Virus record (IMG/VR): IMGVR_UViG_3300044970_002708
Location: 1 to 47,037 of that record
Reading direction: 5' to 3' (one strand)
DNA length: 47,037 nucleotides
From: a virus
Shown: positions 38,147 to 45,886 of the stretch, piece by piece
How positions within the stretch are numbered: the first letter of the stretch is position 1
How the letters are laid out: every line of letters begins with the position of its first letter
The notes under the pieces: generated by a model
Databases searched by the model: none
Seen by the model: only the letters and a program-made list of their open reading frames with translations
What the model was told of the DNA's origin: nothing
Translations under genes and position numbers: made by a program

Positions 38147-38464
38147 TTATTTACCGCATTTGGCCAGGTAAAACCAGTAAGCATTTGCTGCATTCTGATG
38201 GAACCGTTTGCCGACAAGCAACTTGAGTTTTTTTTGTTCAAGCTCCTCAAACTTGCTGAGGTTATAAGGAAGCACTTCGTCACCATCTTTGATCATGTCC
38301 AGTTCTAGATTATTCATCTCCAGCTGGAGATCAAAATCTTTTACTGCATGCTGGTGACAATTCATCTTGATGCGCGCATCATCCGCATCAGTAGGTGCAT
38401 CAATCTTCAGGTAGAAGGTGTCCTGGATACTCGGATGCTTCCAAGTCCACTCGAGGTTCACCAT
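38147..38464 (-). CDS. hypothetical protein, 105 aa
   Basis: ATG 38464, with AGGCGG just upstream, gives a 105-residue protein (MVNLEWTWKHPSIQDTFYLK, 'DARIKMNCHQHAVKDFDLQL', 'FEELEQKKLKLLVGKRFHQN'), overlapping the end of the Gp157-like gene by 65 bases. The longer frame to 38722 would be wholly antisense-free but lies inside the other gene, so I reject it. The protein may act with Gp157-like protein. Confidence 0.65.
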   Translation of the reverse strand: MVNLEWTWKHPSIQDTFYLKIDAPTDADDARIKMNCHQHAVKDFDLQLEMNNLELDMIKDGDEVLPYNLSKFEELEQKKLKLLVGKRFHQNAANAYWFYLAKCGK

Positions 38465-39101
38465 AGATCCGCCTGGAACGGACACCATATTCTTGGACGA
38501 CTTTGACTCCACTTGGGAGTTGTCGACCCGTTTGATAGGCGGAGCGTATCGCATCGAGATTAGGGACGATTTTAGTTGTGGTTTTAGGTTCTGTCCTTTC
38601 ATCAAGGACCTCTCCTGACATTGAACGTAGCACAACTCGTTTGGTTGTGGTGATTTCTTCTTCAATGCAATAAGTTGCTTGCTCTTCAGAGTGCCAAAAC
38701 TCTGGGTCCGAAGTGATTTCAACAGTTAAATCCTTTTTACGTGTAAGCGTAAATTGATAATTGCGTCCAGTAATTTTGTTAGTATCAAGAGGGAGTGAAC
38801 GCCGCAACCAACCTAGCAAGTTTTTGAGGGACCGCAGTTGGGACTCATGGTAACGTTTGGCTTGCGTAATGAGATCCCCTTCTTTCTTGATGCGCTCAAG
38901 AGCATCCTCATGGGCCGCCATAGCGTAATAGATACGGTCGACCTTTTCTGAACGGAGAGAGGCACAGGCCTCCAGCTCAGCTTGCGCCAGTTCCTGGGAC
39001 TCAGGAGTGAGGAGAGGAAGACTGCGTTCCAGGGCACCATAGTGCTCGTAGAGTTTGAGGATGTTTAGGTCCTTGAGTTTAACCTGGGTGATTTGAGACA
39101 T
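38400..39101 (-). CDS. siphovirus Gp157-like protein
   Basis: This 233-residue protein has the Gp157 family order: a coiled-coil/helical N-terminus ('LASLRSEKVDRI...'-type helices, with 'ERIKKEGDLITQAKRYHESQ' and 'LRSLKNLLGWLRRSLPL'), then a beta region 'QFTLTRKKDLTVEI' and 'DPEFWHSEEQATYCIEEEIT'. Gp157 proteins are early phage proteins with a link to resistance against virus infection in some reports, and no proven activity. A C-terminal extension (residues about 160-233) is basic and rich in Arg/Tyr. It is the second gene after promoter motif copy C. Confidence 0.8.
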   Translation of the reverse strand: MSQITQVKLKDLNILKLYEHYGALERSLPLLTPESQELAQAELEACASLRSEKVDRIYYAMAAHEDALERIKKEGDLITQAKRYHESQLRSLKNLLGWLRRSLPLDTNKITGRNYQFTLTRKKDLTVEITSDPEFWHSEEQATYCIEEEITTTKRVVLRSMSGEVLDERTEPKTTTKIVPNLDAIRSAYQTGRQLPSGVKVVQEYGVRSRRIYGEPRVDLEASEYPGHLLPED

Positions 39102-39104
39102 GGC

Positions 39105-39224
39105 TCAGATGTTTTGCAGTTTGGATTGAAGTTTGTTGAGTGCATAAGCCAGCAACGCTGCGGCTGCTGTCCAAAGAATATCTTTAAGAACAGGAAGAAC
39201 AGCGGATGCAAAAGCTTCAAACAT
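39105..39224 (-). CDS. 39-aa membrane peptide
   Basis: ATG 39224 encodes 'MFEAFASAVLPVLKDILWTA' and 'AAALLAYALNKLQSKLQNI', one hydrophobic helix with a polar C-terminal tail. It lies directly after promoter motif copy C (25 bases) and three bases upstream of the Gp157-like gene. Small TM peptides like this can be holin-like or host-membrane modulators. No family is recognised. Confidence 0.65.
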   Translation of the reverse strand: MFEAFASAVLPVLKDILWTAAAALLAYALNKLQSKLQNI

Positions 39225-39248
39225 GAGTTGAGTAGTTAGGTGGTGGTC

Positions 39249-39271
39249 AGTTTTACGTCATGACCAGGACG
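39249..39271 (-). promoter_or_regulatory. promoter motif copy C
   Basis: On the minus strand CGTCCTGGTCATGACGTAAAAC then T, 24 bases before ATG 39224. It matches copies at 43608-43630 and 46704-46726 at 18 or more of 22 positions. No bacterial -35/-10 pair is seen in it. Confidence 0.7.
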
Positions 39272-39276
39272 CTTAA

Positions 39277-39603
39277 TCACTCTGGTTTTACCAAAAGTTC
39301 TTTAATGGACTTGATTTCATCCATTAGATCTTGACGGGTAAAGACTGTGATACCGTCGTAAGAACGTTCTGCAATTTTTTCAGGGTCTTTGGTTTTTTGG
39401 ATTACACGAGCCTCATCGTTTGCATCATATGTAACAGATTCATAAATCCTCCAGATCACATTATGAGGCCACCAATCAAGATCTACATTCTGTTCTACAG
39501 ATACTTTGATGAGAGAACGCATTGTTTTGAAAAGAAACCTGGCCTTGTCTTCAAAGATCTCAAGGTAACGATCTTCATCAAGGCCGTAAGTGTCAATCGA
39601 CAT
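39277..39603 (-). CDS. small protein, 108 aa
   Basis: The start at ATG 39603 overlaps the stop of the upstream gene (ATGTCGATTGA); ATG 39618 is also possible. The product ('EIFEDKARFLFKTMRSLIKV', 'DWWPHNVIWRIYESVTYDAN') is helical and acidic, with no recognised family. It ends just before promoter motif C. Confidence 0.7.
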   Translation of the reverse strand: MSIDTYGLDEDRYLEIFEDKARFLFKTMRSLIKVSVEQNVDLDWWPHNVIWRIYESVTYDANDEARVIQKTKDPEKIAERSYDGITVFTRQDLMDEIKSIKELLVKPE

Positions 39604-39784
39604 AGCAATTAATTGCATTGGTTAATGCCTCAATGATAAAGGATTTTTGTCCTTCTTCGCCAAGGCTTGTCCAGTATTCAAGCTCTGGATCTTCATCGTC
39701 CCAATGAATGCGGATAGTGCAACCACCATCCTCTTCATCAATGACTTCTACTTCAAGCTTTTCAACCCAACTAAGTAATGTCAT
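39593..39784 (-). CDS. small acidic protein, 63 aa
   Basis: ATG 39784 overlaps the stop of the SWIM gene (ATGA). The product 'MTLLSWVEKLEVEVIDEEDG', 'CTIRIHWDDEDPELEYWTSL', is acidic and matches a pattern I recall from cyanophages ('WDEEDPEL..W'). An upstream start at 39919 would lie inside the SWIM gene. The function is unknown. Confidence 0.72.
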   Translation of the reverse strand: MTLLSWVEKLEVEVIDEEDGGCTIRIHWDDEDPELEYWTSLGEEGQKSFIIEALTNAINCYVD

Positions 39785-40722
39785 TTCTTTTTGATTGCAG
39801 ATTGAAGTTGTGGTAGTGCAGTACCAGGAAAGGGTACGTAGCCAGCCTCCATCATATTGAAAAACAAATCCCAAGCATGGCCCTGGTTGAACACTTCCTT
39901 TGGCTTGTAAGTACGCCAATGAGTTAGTGGAGCCTGAGCACCAGACTTGGTATGTAGTAGTACAAACTTACCGTCACTGACATGGTCCTGGGGTGGCGCA
40001 TACCACCAGGCCACACACTTATCAGGCGTGCCACTGGGCAAAGCATTCCGTACTTCTGTACGCTTGCATAGTAGCTCACGGTATTTGTGAAACCAAGTCA
40101 GGTGGATGCACCAGGGCTTGAAGTTTTCAATCTCCTGTTGGAATAACGAAACATTAAGAAGCTGACGCTGAAAGGACCCACATGAGCAGTAAGGTTCAAC
40201 AGTGCTGGCCTGAACACCTGAGGGGTTTTCCTCCAGGTCAGACTCCATGTCAATTGGCCGAGCCGCGCTCCGAAGCCCATCCGGCGCCACCAGATGTCCC
40301 AAGTCCGTTTGGTCATTTTGGAGGAGAGCAACGACTTTACTTGGGTCTGACAGATGGATGAACTTGTCTGCCCAGTGCTGTTGGAGCTTGGCATTGGAAG
40401 TCAGGTGTCCGAGTGCGTGTGAGTAGTTCCAGCCCTTAAACATAACGTAAGCATTGTTATGCCATACGCTAGGGCCACGATAATTAGGGCCAAGGTAAGA
40501 AAAGAAGTCCTTGAGGCGATGCGTGTACTGCTGAAACGCAGCTTTAATTAACGTCCGTTCGTAAGCCTGCTCATCACCATCACGACGCACCACAATACAA
40601 TTGTCGCCTCGCAGATGAATGCCAGCAATTTCGGTGTCATCAAAACCTGCATACGCACGACCAATATTAGACCGGGAGTAGATGAGGGCTTGAGCTGAGT
40701 TGAGTTCGGTTTGGAGTTGCAT
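39781..40722 (-). CDS. SWIM zinc-finger protein, 313 aa
   Basis: This 313-residue protein has a SWIM motif (CxC-xn-CxH): 'YCSCGSFQRQLLNVSLFQQE' followed by 'WCIHLTWFHK', centred near residue 195. SWIM domains bind DNA or proteins. The N-terminal half contains 'IHLRGDNCIVVRRDGDE' and 'AYVMFKGWNYSHALGHLTSN', the C-terminal half aromatic. I recognise no other domain. It may be a recombination or replication factor given the early operon it sits in. Confidence 0.7.
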   Translation of the reverse strand: MQLQTELNSAQALIYSRSNIGRAYAGFDDTEIAGIHLRGDNCIVVRRDGDEQAYERTLIKAAFQQYTHRLKDFFSYLGPNYRGPSVWHNNAYVMFKGWNYSHALGHLTSNAKLQQHWADKFIHLSDPSKVVALLQNDQTDLGHLVAPDGLRSAARPIDMESDLEENPSGVQASTVEPYCSCGSFQRQLLNVSLFQQEIENFKPWCIHLTWFHKYRELLCKRTEVRNALPSGTPDKCVAWWYAPPQDHVSDGKFVLLHTKSGAQAPLTHWRTYKPKEVFNQGHAWDLFFNMMEAGYVPFPGTALPQLQSAIKKK

Positions 40723-40736
40723 GAGTCTGAGTTGAG

Positions 40737-40928
40737 TTAGATGAAGAGATCCTGGTCGGTCTCCTGGCGCTGTTCCTTGGTGTGCTTGCGTGCCAACCTG
40801 CCCATCCTATACGAGCCAAGGGCAGCAGCACCCCAAGCTACAGGATTCGCAATGAGTGCAGCGGCAGCTCCTGCTACAAGAAACGTAATACCCGCAGCCT
40901 TAAGCGCTGCTTTATCTTCAGGTTTCAT
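40737..40928 (-). CDS. small membrane protein, 63 aa
   Basis: This 63-residue protein has a hydrophobic Ala-rich segment ('AGITFLVAGAAAALIANPVA') that spans residues about 12-35 and a basic C-terminal tail ('YRMGRLARKHTKEQRQE'). The layout fits one or two membrane helices with the C-terminus inside. No family is recognised. It diverges from the 41009 gene. Confidence 0.75.
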   Translation of the reverse strand: MKPEDKAALKAAGITFLVAGAAAALIANPVAWGAAALGSYRMGRLARKHTKEQRQETDQDLFI

Positions 40929-41008
40929 CTGGTAATCCTTAATACAATCAATTGGTTTGGGATCAGCTTAAATGCAACAGGTACAATGTACTTAGGCACA
41001 TTAGTCTC

Positions 41009-41257
41009 ATGTTGAAATTCGAATCATCTGCAGAGGATTTGTTTTGGCAAGAGAAAATGTTTCGAACAATAAATGAATGCACCTCTCTCAGTGAGTTAAA
41101 AGAAATTGCCGTGTTGCTTACAAAAATTGCAACAACACGGCAAATAGCTATCAAGGGATTGGTTAATGATGCCCTTGACTTAATGCAAGAGAATTACTCA
41201 AACAAAGTCAAGGACACCACTGACTCCATCACTTCAGATCAAAATCCTCACCTGTGA
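41009..41257 (+). CDS. helical small protein, 82 aa
   Basis: ATG 41009 ('MLKFESSAEDLFWQEKMFRT', 'ELKEIAVLLTKIATTRQIAI') starts an 82-residue helical protein that I associate with cyanophage genes of unknown function. It is the only plus-strand gene within 36.7-47 kb. Its 3' end overlaps the convergent 41229 gene by 29 bases. TACAAT with palindromic GTAC-AAT-GTAC lies upstream (about 40981-40992). Confidence 0.7.
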   Translation: MLKFESSAEDLFWQEKMFRTINECTSLSELKEIAVLLTKIATTRQIAIKGLVNDALDLMQENYSNKVKDTTDSITSDQNPHL

Positions 41258-42248
41258 GTTCATCACGGCCAGGCAGTGCCTTCACATCAACTGCATCCGT
41301 GGTGCGAGACACAGGAAGGATCTCGACACCTTCTTTGATGCCATAGGCACCACCAAGCTTTTGTGCATCCTGCTTGGCATGCATGTTGATGTAATCATTG
41401 AACAGTTCCTGGAATTTCCAAGTAGATTCGCGATCTTCATCAGGAATCGACATGCGACTCAGTGATTCGATTGCTTCTTCTTGGGTGCTGTAACCAGGAA
41501 TGTCAAAAGATTCAATTGCACAGATCTCAACGTTGTTGGCTCCGCGCATCTCATTGGCAAGTACTGGAGCAAATACGGTAGTTGCATAGAACTTTTCATT
41601 AAAGCTCAGGGGTACTTCAGCATCCAGTGCTTTGCTCAAACACTTGGACATTTCCTTTTCATACATCTTGACTTTGTCGGAAACATCAGTGCCATTCAAT
41701 CCCTTCAGGGTAAGAACCATGGGGATCTTATGAGCACGCTTGTTGTCCTGAGTCAGGATGTACACCAGGTATTTGGTGCGCACACTGTACTTGCGCTTGT
41801 AGAGATTACCTTTGCTGCTTTCTAAGTCAGCCGCAATCTTGTCAGCTTCCCACAGCTGCTTAACTTCAGGGTCATCAAATGTACCAATCGTTTGCCTCAT
41901 CCCCGTTGCTTCCTCAACCATGAGGGGAGAACGTAAAAGGATTTGAAGACGAGGCTCAACAAAATTGAGTCCTTCTTCAATTGAAGTGTTGGGAGCCATA
42001 CCAAAAGTTTGCTTGTAGTTCCAGATAACTGAACCTTTAGCAAACTGATCTTCAGTGGCACTCCATCCGCAAGTGTCCAGGTCTGAGTTCCGCACGAACC
42101 AACCTCGTGTCTTGGATTTGTTGAGGGGCTGAATCGTAACGAGGTTTTGGTAACCGGAGACAAATTCTTTCGACTGAAAAAGTTTAAAGGATTCCAGGCC
42201 ACGAGGTGCAAGTGCAGAAGTTTTCTTAGTAGTCATCGAAGCAGTCAT
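41229..42248 (-). CDS. hypothetical protein, 339 aa, replication region
   Basis: This 339-residue protein is mixed alpha/beta with 'GYQNLVTIQPLNKSKTRGWF', 'GMAPNTSIEEGLNFVEPRLQ', 'RKYSVRTKYLVYILTQDNKR' and an acidic C-terminus ('DELTGEDFDLK'). It may be DUF5895-like, a family I associate with cyanobacteria and cyanophages, but I am not certain. Its position between SSB-type and early genes suggests a replication or ssDNA role. ATG 42248 is used; ATG 42236 is possible. Confidence 0.7.
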   Translation of the reverse strand: MTASMTTKKTSALAPRGLESFKLFQSKEFVSGYQNLVTIQPLNKSKTRGWFVRNSDLDTCGWSATEDQFAKGSVIWNYKQTFGMAPNTSIEEGLNFVEPRLQILLRSPLMVEEATGMRQTIGTFDDPEVKQLWEADKIAADLESSKGNLYKRKYSVRTKYLVYILTQDNKRAHKIPMVLTLKGLNGTDVSDKVKMYEKEMSKCLSKALDAEVPLSFNEKFYATTVFAPVLANEMRGANNVEICAIESFDIPGYSTQEEAIESLSRMSIPDEDRESTWKFQELFNDYINMHAKQDAQKLGGAYGIKEGVEILPVSRTTDAVDVKALPGRDELTGEDFDLK

Positions 42249-42274
42249 GGTTTGTTCAGGGTTTGGACATCGAT

Positions 42275-42296
42275 GCTTTTAATGCCATCCGAAGGC
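42275..42296 (-). promoter_or_regulatory. weak promoter motif copy (E)
   Basis: The minus strand GCCTTCGGATGGCATTAAAAGC resembles the other copies with one gap, 27 bases before ATG 42248. It is the least similar copy and may be chance. Confidence 0.3.
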
Positions 42297-42301
42297 AGGC
42301 C

Positions 42302-42541
42302 TCATACTAGATCCTTGTTGGCTTCTGCGTCATAGAGAGCGCGTGCCTTTGACAAACCTTCACGCTCATCAATAGTTTCTTGAAGCGAAGAATAAATACT
42401 GTCTTCGTCATACCCACAGCCCTTCATAAACATAATGAAGTGCTCAAGGATTTCATCAGTAGTAACACCATCGCTTTGGAATACGACTGTGTACTCTTCT
42501 TCCTCAAGTGTGAACTTCATGCGTTGATCAGCCTTGGTCAT
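42302..42541 (-). CDS. small acidic protein, 79 aa
   Basis: The start at ATG 42541 lies within the end of the upstream gene; the longer frame from 42601 is less likely. The product (MTKADQRMKFTLEEEEYTVV, 'DEILEHFIMFMKGCGYDEDS') is acidic with a possible alpha/beta fold. No family is recognised. It forms an operon with the 78-aa and SSB genes. Confidence 0.7.
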   Translation of the reverse strand: MTKADQRMKFTLEEEEYTVVFQSDGVTTDEILEHFIMFMKGCGYDEDSIYSSLQETIDEREGLSKARALYDAEANKDLV

Positions 42542-42764
42542 TGGTGTCCTCAATGTGACGAGCTTTGTGTGCTTCGCGAGCAGAAGAAAAAATTTCAGCA
42601 ATCAAGTAAGAAGCCTTTGCCATTGCAACAATTGCTTCAGCTGCTTCCTCTCCTTTTTGTTCTTCGTTTTCTAAACAAGAATTTATATTGTCCATAAAAA
42701 ACTCATAAGCAATTGCATCTTCTAAAGAGAAGTCATCGTCAATACCAGTAATTTGGATTGGCAT
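42528..42764 (-). CDS. small acidic protein, 78 aa
   Basis: This 78-residue protein ('MPIQITGIDDDFSLEDAIAY', 'NSCLENEEQKGEEAAEAIVA', 'KASYLIAEIFSSAREAHKAR') is helical and acidic. Its end overlaps the next start by 14 bases and its start is five bases after the SSB stop, so it is in the SSB operon. The function is unknown; a regulator of SSB or replication is possible. Confidence 0.7.
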   Translation of the reverse strand: MPIQITGIDDDFSLEDAIAYEFFMDNINSCLENEEQKGEEAAEAIVAMAKASYLIAEIFSSAREAHKARHIEDTNDQG

Positions 42765-42769
42765 GGTAA

Positions 42770-43582
42770 TCAGAAGGGTTCATCGCTGAGTTCAGGTGCA
42801 TTGCCGTACTGACCAGGGAGATCAGGCAAGCCGCCACCAGACGTACGTGTCCAAGGATCAGAGTCCTCTTCTGCGCTGCGTCCGCCCCAGAGGCTAGCAA
42901 CATTCGTGGATTCTGCCACGGTTGTCTGGGGTGTCACTTGTTTTGCCTGAGACTCAGCCTGCTTGGGTGCCAAGGTCATGGACACCAGTTGAATCTTGGT
43001 AAGGCTACGACGTTCCTTTGTTTCTTTATCAGTCCATACATCCGTTGCCAGACGACCACGAATAGTAAGGCCTGTTCCTTTCTTGGTAAAGTTAACCAAA
43101 AGTTCAGCTTGATTTAACTTATCTTGCGCACTATTAATTGCGTAGAAGTTAAACAGATCAGCCTGGTTGCGACCAGTATTAACTGACAAGCTTTGGCTAC
43201 AGATCATCAAGCCATCTGCAGTTGTCTTAAAAGCACGTGCATCATTCTGATCAATGTCTTTAACGCATCGACCAGTCAAGATAACGTCGTTGAAGAGAGG
43301 GAATGCTTCAGTAATTTGAGCAACAACTCCTCCATGGAGTGAGTGCGCTTTGGACTCAAGATCATACCGTAGCTTGGCGCCGTGAATGTATACACGTTGC
43401 CCCTTTTTGAGTTGCTTGAACTTGTCGCAGGACTTTCCATATACATTGAAGATGAGATGAGTTGGAGCTTTGTTCCCTACTGGCGGAAGCGTTACTTCTG
43501 CACAGTAGTTAGAGGAGGTTGCACTGGTGTATACCTCACGAGGGTCCTCGCAAAGAATGGCGCAAACATCAACGTAATTCAT
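42770..43582 (-). CDS. ssb: single-stranded DNA-binding protein with two OB-like folds
   Basis: This 270-residue protein has two beta-barrel-like halves: residues 1-105 ('AEVTLPPVGNKAPTHLIFNV', 'YGKSCDKFKQLKKGQRVYIH' and 'GAKLRY') and 105-200 ('DVILTGRCVKD', 'INSAQDKLNQAELLVNFTKK', 'GRLATDVWTDKETKERRSLT'), then a disordered tail with the acidic SSB tip 'LPDLPGQYGNAPELSDEPF'. It would coat ssDNA at replication. It starts 26 bases after promoter motif copy B. It is adjacent to the polymerase block. Confidence 0.85.
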   Translation of the reverse strand: MNYVDVCAILCEDPREVYTSATSSNYCAEVTLPPVGNKAPTHLIFNVYGKSCDKFKQLKKGQRVYIHGAKLRYDLESKAHSLHGGVVAQITEAFPLFNDVILTGRCVKDIDQNDARAFKTTADGLMICSQSLSVNTGRNQADLFNFYAINSAQDKLNQAELLVNFTKKGTGLTIRGRLATDVWTDKETKERRSLTKIQLVSMTLAPKQAESQAKQVTPQTTVAESTNVASLWGGRSAEEDSDPWTRTSGGGLPDLPGQYGNAPELSDEPF

Positions 43583-43607
43583 TAGATCCGATGTGAAGTG
43601 TTAAGGC

Positions 43608-43630
43608 AGTTTAACGTCATACCTAGGACG
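43608..43630 (-). promoter_or_regulatory. promoter motif copy B
   Basis: Minus strand CGTCCTAGGTATGACGTTAA then ACT lies 25 bases before the SSB ATG. It matches copy A (46704-46726) at nearly all positions. Confidence 0.75.
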
Positions 43631-43636
43631 ATTCAA

Positions 43637-43810
43637 TCAATCGTTTGAAGTAGGTAAAGGTTCGCCTAGGCTTTCAAGCCAACAAAGCATACACCAGTGG
43701 CCTTCATGTCCCTTGACATTGCTTTCTATGTACTGCTTGTGCGTTCCATGCTTAGGGCAAATTACTTTTAACTCTGCTGTTTTGCCAGTAAAGAATTCAG
43801 TGGAGTTCAT
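43637..43810 (-). CDS. small Cys-His zinc-binding protein, 57 aa
   Basis: ATG 43810 encodes 'MNSTEFFTGKTAELKVICPK' and 'HGTHKQYIESNVKGHEGHWC', then 'MLCWLESLGEPLP'. CPKHG, HEGHWC and MLC give a plausible zinc site. It resembles a short early cyanophage protein. It lies three bases after the polymerase stop, so it is co-transcribed with it. It was too short for a routine ORF cut-off. Confidence 0.7.
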   Translation of the reverse strand: MNSTEFFTGKTAELKVICPKHGTHKQYIESNVKGHEGHWCMLCWLESLGEPLPTSND

Positions 43811-43813
43811 GAG

Positions 43814-45679
43814 TTAGTGCGTCTCCGCCCAAGTGTACCCAACCCTGGAGTCCCCTTCAATCTTGCATTGAAAATTAAAGAAATCACCAGCTGCTGGGAA
43901 AGCAAGCATAGCCTGCTCACGGATTGATTCAGTGTACGTGGGGTTACAAGTGGTTTGAATTTCATCATGGATCATGAGTGCTTGCTCCCAATCCTTGCCG
44001 TGTACCAAGCCAAGGTTCTGTTCAATGTTGTTGTGTAGCGTGACAACAACTTGTTTCATAATGATTGCACCTGCTGATTGCAGTAAGACATTCAATCCTT
44101 TAAATGCTGAGCGACAGTACAACATCCGACGATCAAGACCAATTAGGTAACTTCGAAACGCAATGTTGGATTCAATTTTTTCTTTCAATTGCTTCAGTGC
44201 TGGTACACCATGCATGAATGAATCGATTGCATTTTTTCCTAGTTTGCGCAGAACTAATTCATCTTTTTCATTCGGGTCAATGATTGTGCCCGCTTTCACA
44301 GCGCCACAACCATACAACATTCCATACAACAAACGCTTACTGATGTCACGTGTTTCAACATTAAATTTTTCTTGGTTATATACATGAATATCAATCTCAG
44401 GGTTGGTGACAATTGATGCATATTCGCCGTCATCCCACAGGGCTAAATACCCGGCAAGACACCTAAGCTCCAAAGCTTTAGCATCAATCCCAATAAGATC
44501 CCAACCATCAGGAGCATGAAATAACGAACGACATTCTTTTCCATAAGGTGAATAACCAGCGGGCACTTGACCCATATTTGGATAACGATGCGAGCAACGC
44601 CCCGTAATACATCCATTGGTAATGACATCACCATGCATGCGGCCAGTGTCATTGTTTACCAACTTGAGCCAAGCATTGTTGCCATCCTTAATCTGACCAA
44701 GGCGTTTGGAAACAAGCATGTATTCAGCCAGGGCTTGTGCCTCAGGGTAAGGCAACTTCTCTAGCACTTCATCATCAAGGATTGGATTTCCTTTTTCAGT
44801 TGTCTTCTCTGGTTCCCATCCGTACTTGTTTTTAAGTCGATCAACAATCTGCTGACGAGATCCAGGATTGAACTCTTCAGTTCTTGTTTTTTCAAATGGC
44901 ACTCCTTTAACATAGCCACGAGTTTTGTTGTTAACCTTAGGAGTAAACCAACTTTTGTGTACGATGGGCGGAAAGATTTCTTTTAGCTTTCCAGTAAGTT
45001 CCTCTTTCTTTGCTCGTAAATCATCCACGAGATCAAGAGCTGCATCAACATCAAAAGAAATACCTGATCTAATTTGTTTGTTAATTGCGAGGGCAAAAGA
45101 ATGCTCAAGCAATAACGCAGGCTCTGGATACTTTTCTTTAACGATGTGCTCCCATAATTTTTTAGTGACATTGACATCCTGGATGCAATACTCAAGCATC
45201 TCCTGAGAGTATGCACTGAAGTCTTTGAAGTCGATCTTATGATCGGCCAACCGCCATCCCCAAGCCTTAAGGGATGCTGACCCCCTGAGGCCCTTTGGAA
45301 CCTGCGGATATTGTTCTTCGTCAAGGCCGTAGAGAATTTCCTTGGGCCAGATGAGCCTGGTGCAGATAAGTGTGTCAATGATTCGTCCGTTGAGTTGAAC
45401 TGATGGAAATAATTTATTTAAGACAGGAATGTCATAAAACAAAATGTTATGGCCGATTAAAACATCAGCGGTTGCCAGATGAGCAAGAGCATCAGCAATG
45501 CGATCAGGCCCATAACTAAAAGTTTGTTGGAGTCCAATGTCATGTATGACAATGCAATGGATGACCGTCACATTATCGTACAGTCCATCGGACTCCAAAT
45601 CCATAATTAACCAACGTTCATCGTTGGAACCTGGCAACATCTTGAATTGAGAGTTCTTCACCGTTGATGCTGTCGTCAT
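43814..45679 (-). CDS. family A DNA polymerase (T7-like) with 3'-5' exonuclease
   Basis: This 621-residue replicative polymerase has the exonuclease at residues 1-200, with 'LIMDLESDG' (Asp27/Glu29), 'GHNILFYDIPVL' and 'EYCIQDVNVTKKLW'. The polymerase has motif A 'LIGIDAKALELRCLAGYLA' (about 394), motif B 'SKRLLYGMLYGCGAVKAG' (about 445) and motif C 'ALMIHDEIQTTC' (about 565). Length and order are like T7 gp5. The residue matching E. coli Pol I Phe762 is Tyr, as in T7. The start overlaps the end of the upstream 77-aa gene by 62 bases; ATG 45640 is a possible shorter start. Confidence 0.95.
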   Translation of the reverse strand: MTTASTVKNSQFKMLPGSNDERWLIMDLESDGLYDNVTVIHCIVIHDIGLQQTFSYGPDRIADALAHLATADVLIGHNILFYDIPVLNKLFPSVQLNGRIIDTLICTRLIWPKEILYGLDEEQYPQVPKGLRGSASLKAWGWRLADHKIDFKDFSAYSQEMLEYCIQDVNVTKKLWEHIVKEKYPEPALLLEHSFALAINKQIRSGISFDVDAALDLVDDLRAKKEELTGKLKEIFPPIVHKSWFTPKVNNKTRGYVKGVPFEKTRTEEFNPGSRQQIVDRLKNKYGWEPEKTTEKGNPILDDEVLEKLPYPEAQALAEYMLVSKRLGQIKDGNNAWLKLVNNDTGRMHGDVITNGCITGRCSHRYPNMGQVPAGYSPYGKECRSLFHAPDGWDLIGIDAKALELRCLAGYLALWDDGEYASIVTNPEIDIHVYNQEKFNVETRDISKRLLYGMLYGCGAVKAGTIIDPNEKDELVLRKLGKNAIDSFMHGVPALKQLKEKIESNIAFRSYLIGLDRRMLYCRSAFKGLNVLLQSAGAIIMKQVVVTLHNNIEQNLGLVHGKDWEQALMIHDEIQTTCNPTYTESIREQAMLAFPAAGDFFNFQCKIEGDSRVGYTWAETH

Positions 45680-45851
45680 TCTCTTTGATCCAGCTCAAGA
45701 TTTTCTGTGCACCCGAACGGTACGGATGACTGAAGACCTTGGATAATGCAGAGTCTGAGTCTAGCGGAATCAACTCAAATTTATTAGAAGAACTGGAGGC
45801 AGTAACCCCGTAAGGTTCGCTCCACCTCCAGCAGGCCAGCATGTAAGACAT
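45618..45851 (-). CDS. small protein, 77 aa
   Basis: This 77-residue protein (MSYMLACWRWSEPYGVTASS, 'SALSKVFSHPYRSGAQKILS', 'NGEELSIQDVARFQR') has no named domain. It overlaps the polymerase 5' end by 62 bases and follows the GP88-like gene by 35 bases, so it lies in the same operon. The function is unknown. Confidence 0.7.
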   Translation of the reverse strand: MSYMLACWRWSEPYGVTASSSSNKFELIPLDSDSALSKVFSHPYRSGAQKILSWIKENDDSINGEELSIQDVARFQR

Positions 45852-45886
45852 CGATCAATCAAGAAGACTGATAGATGTTACCTCAT

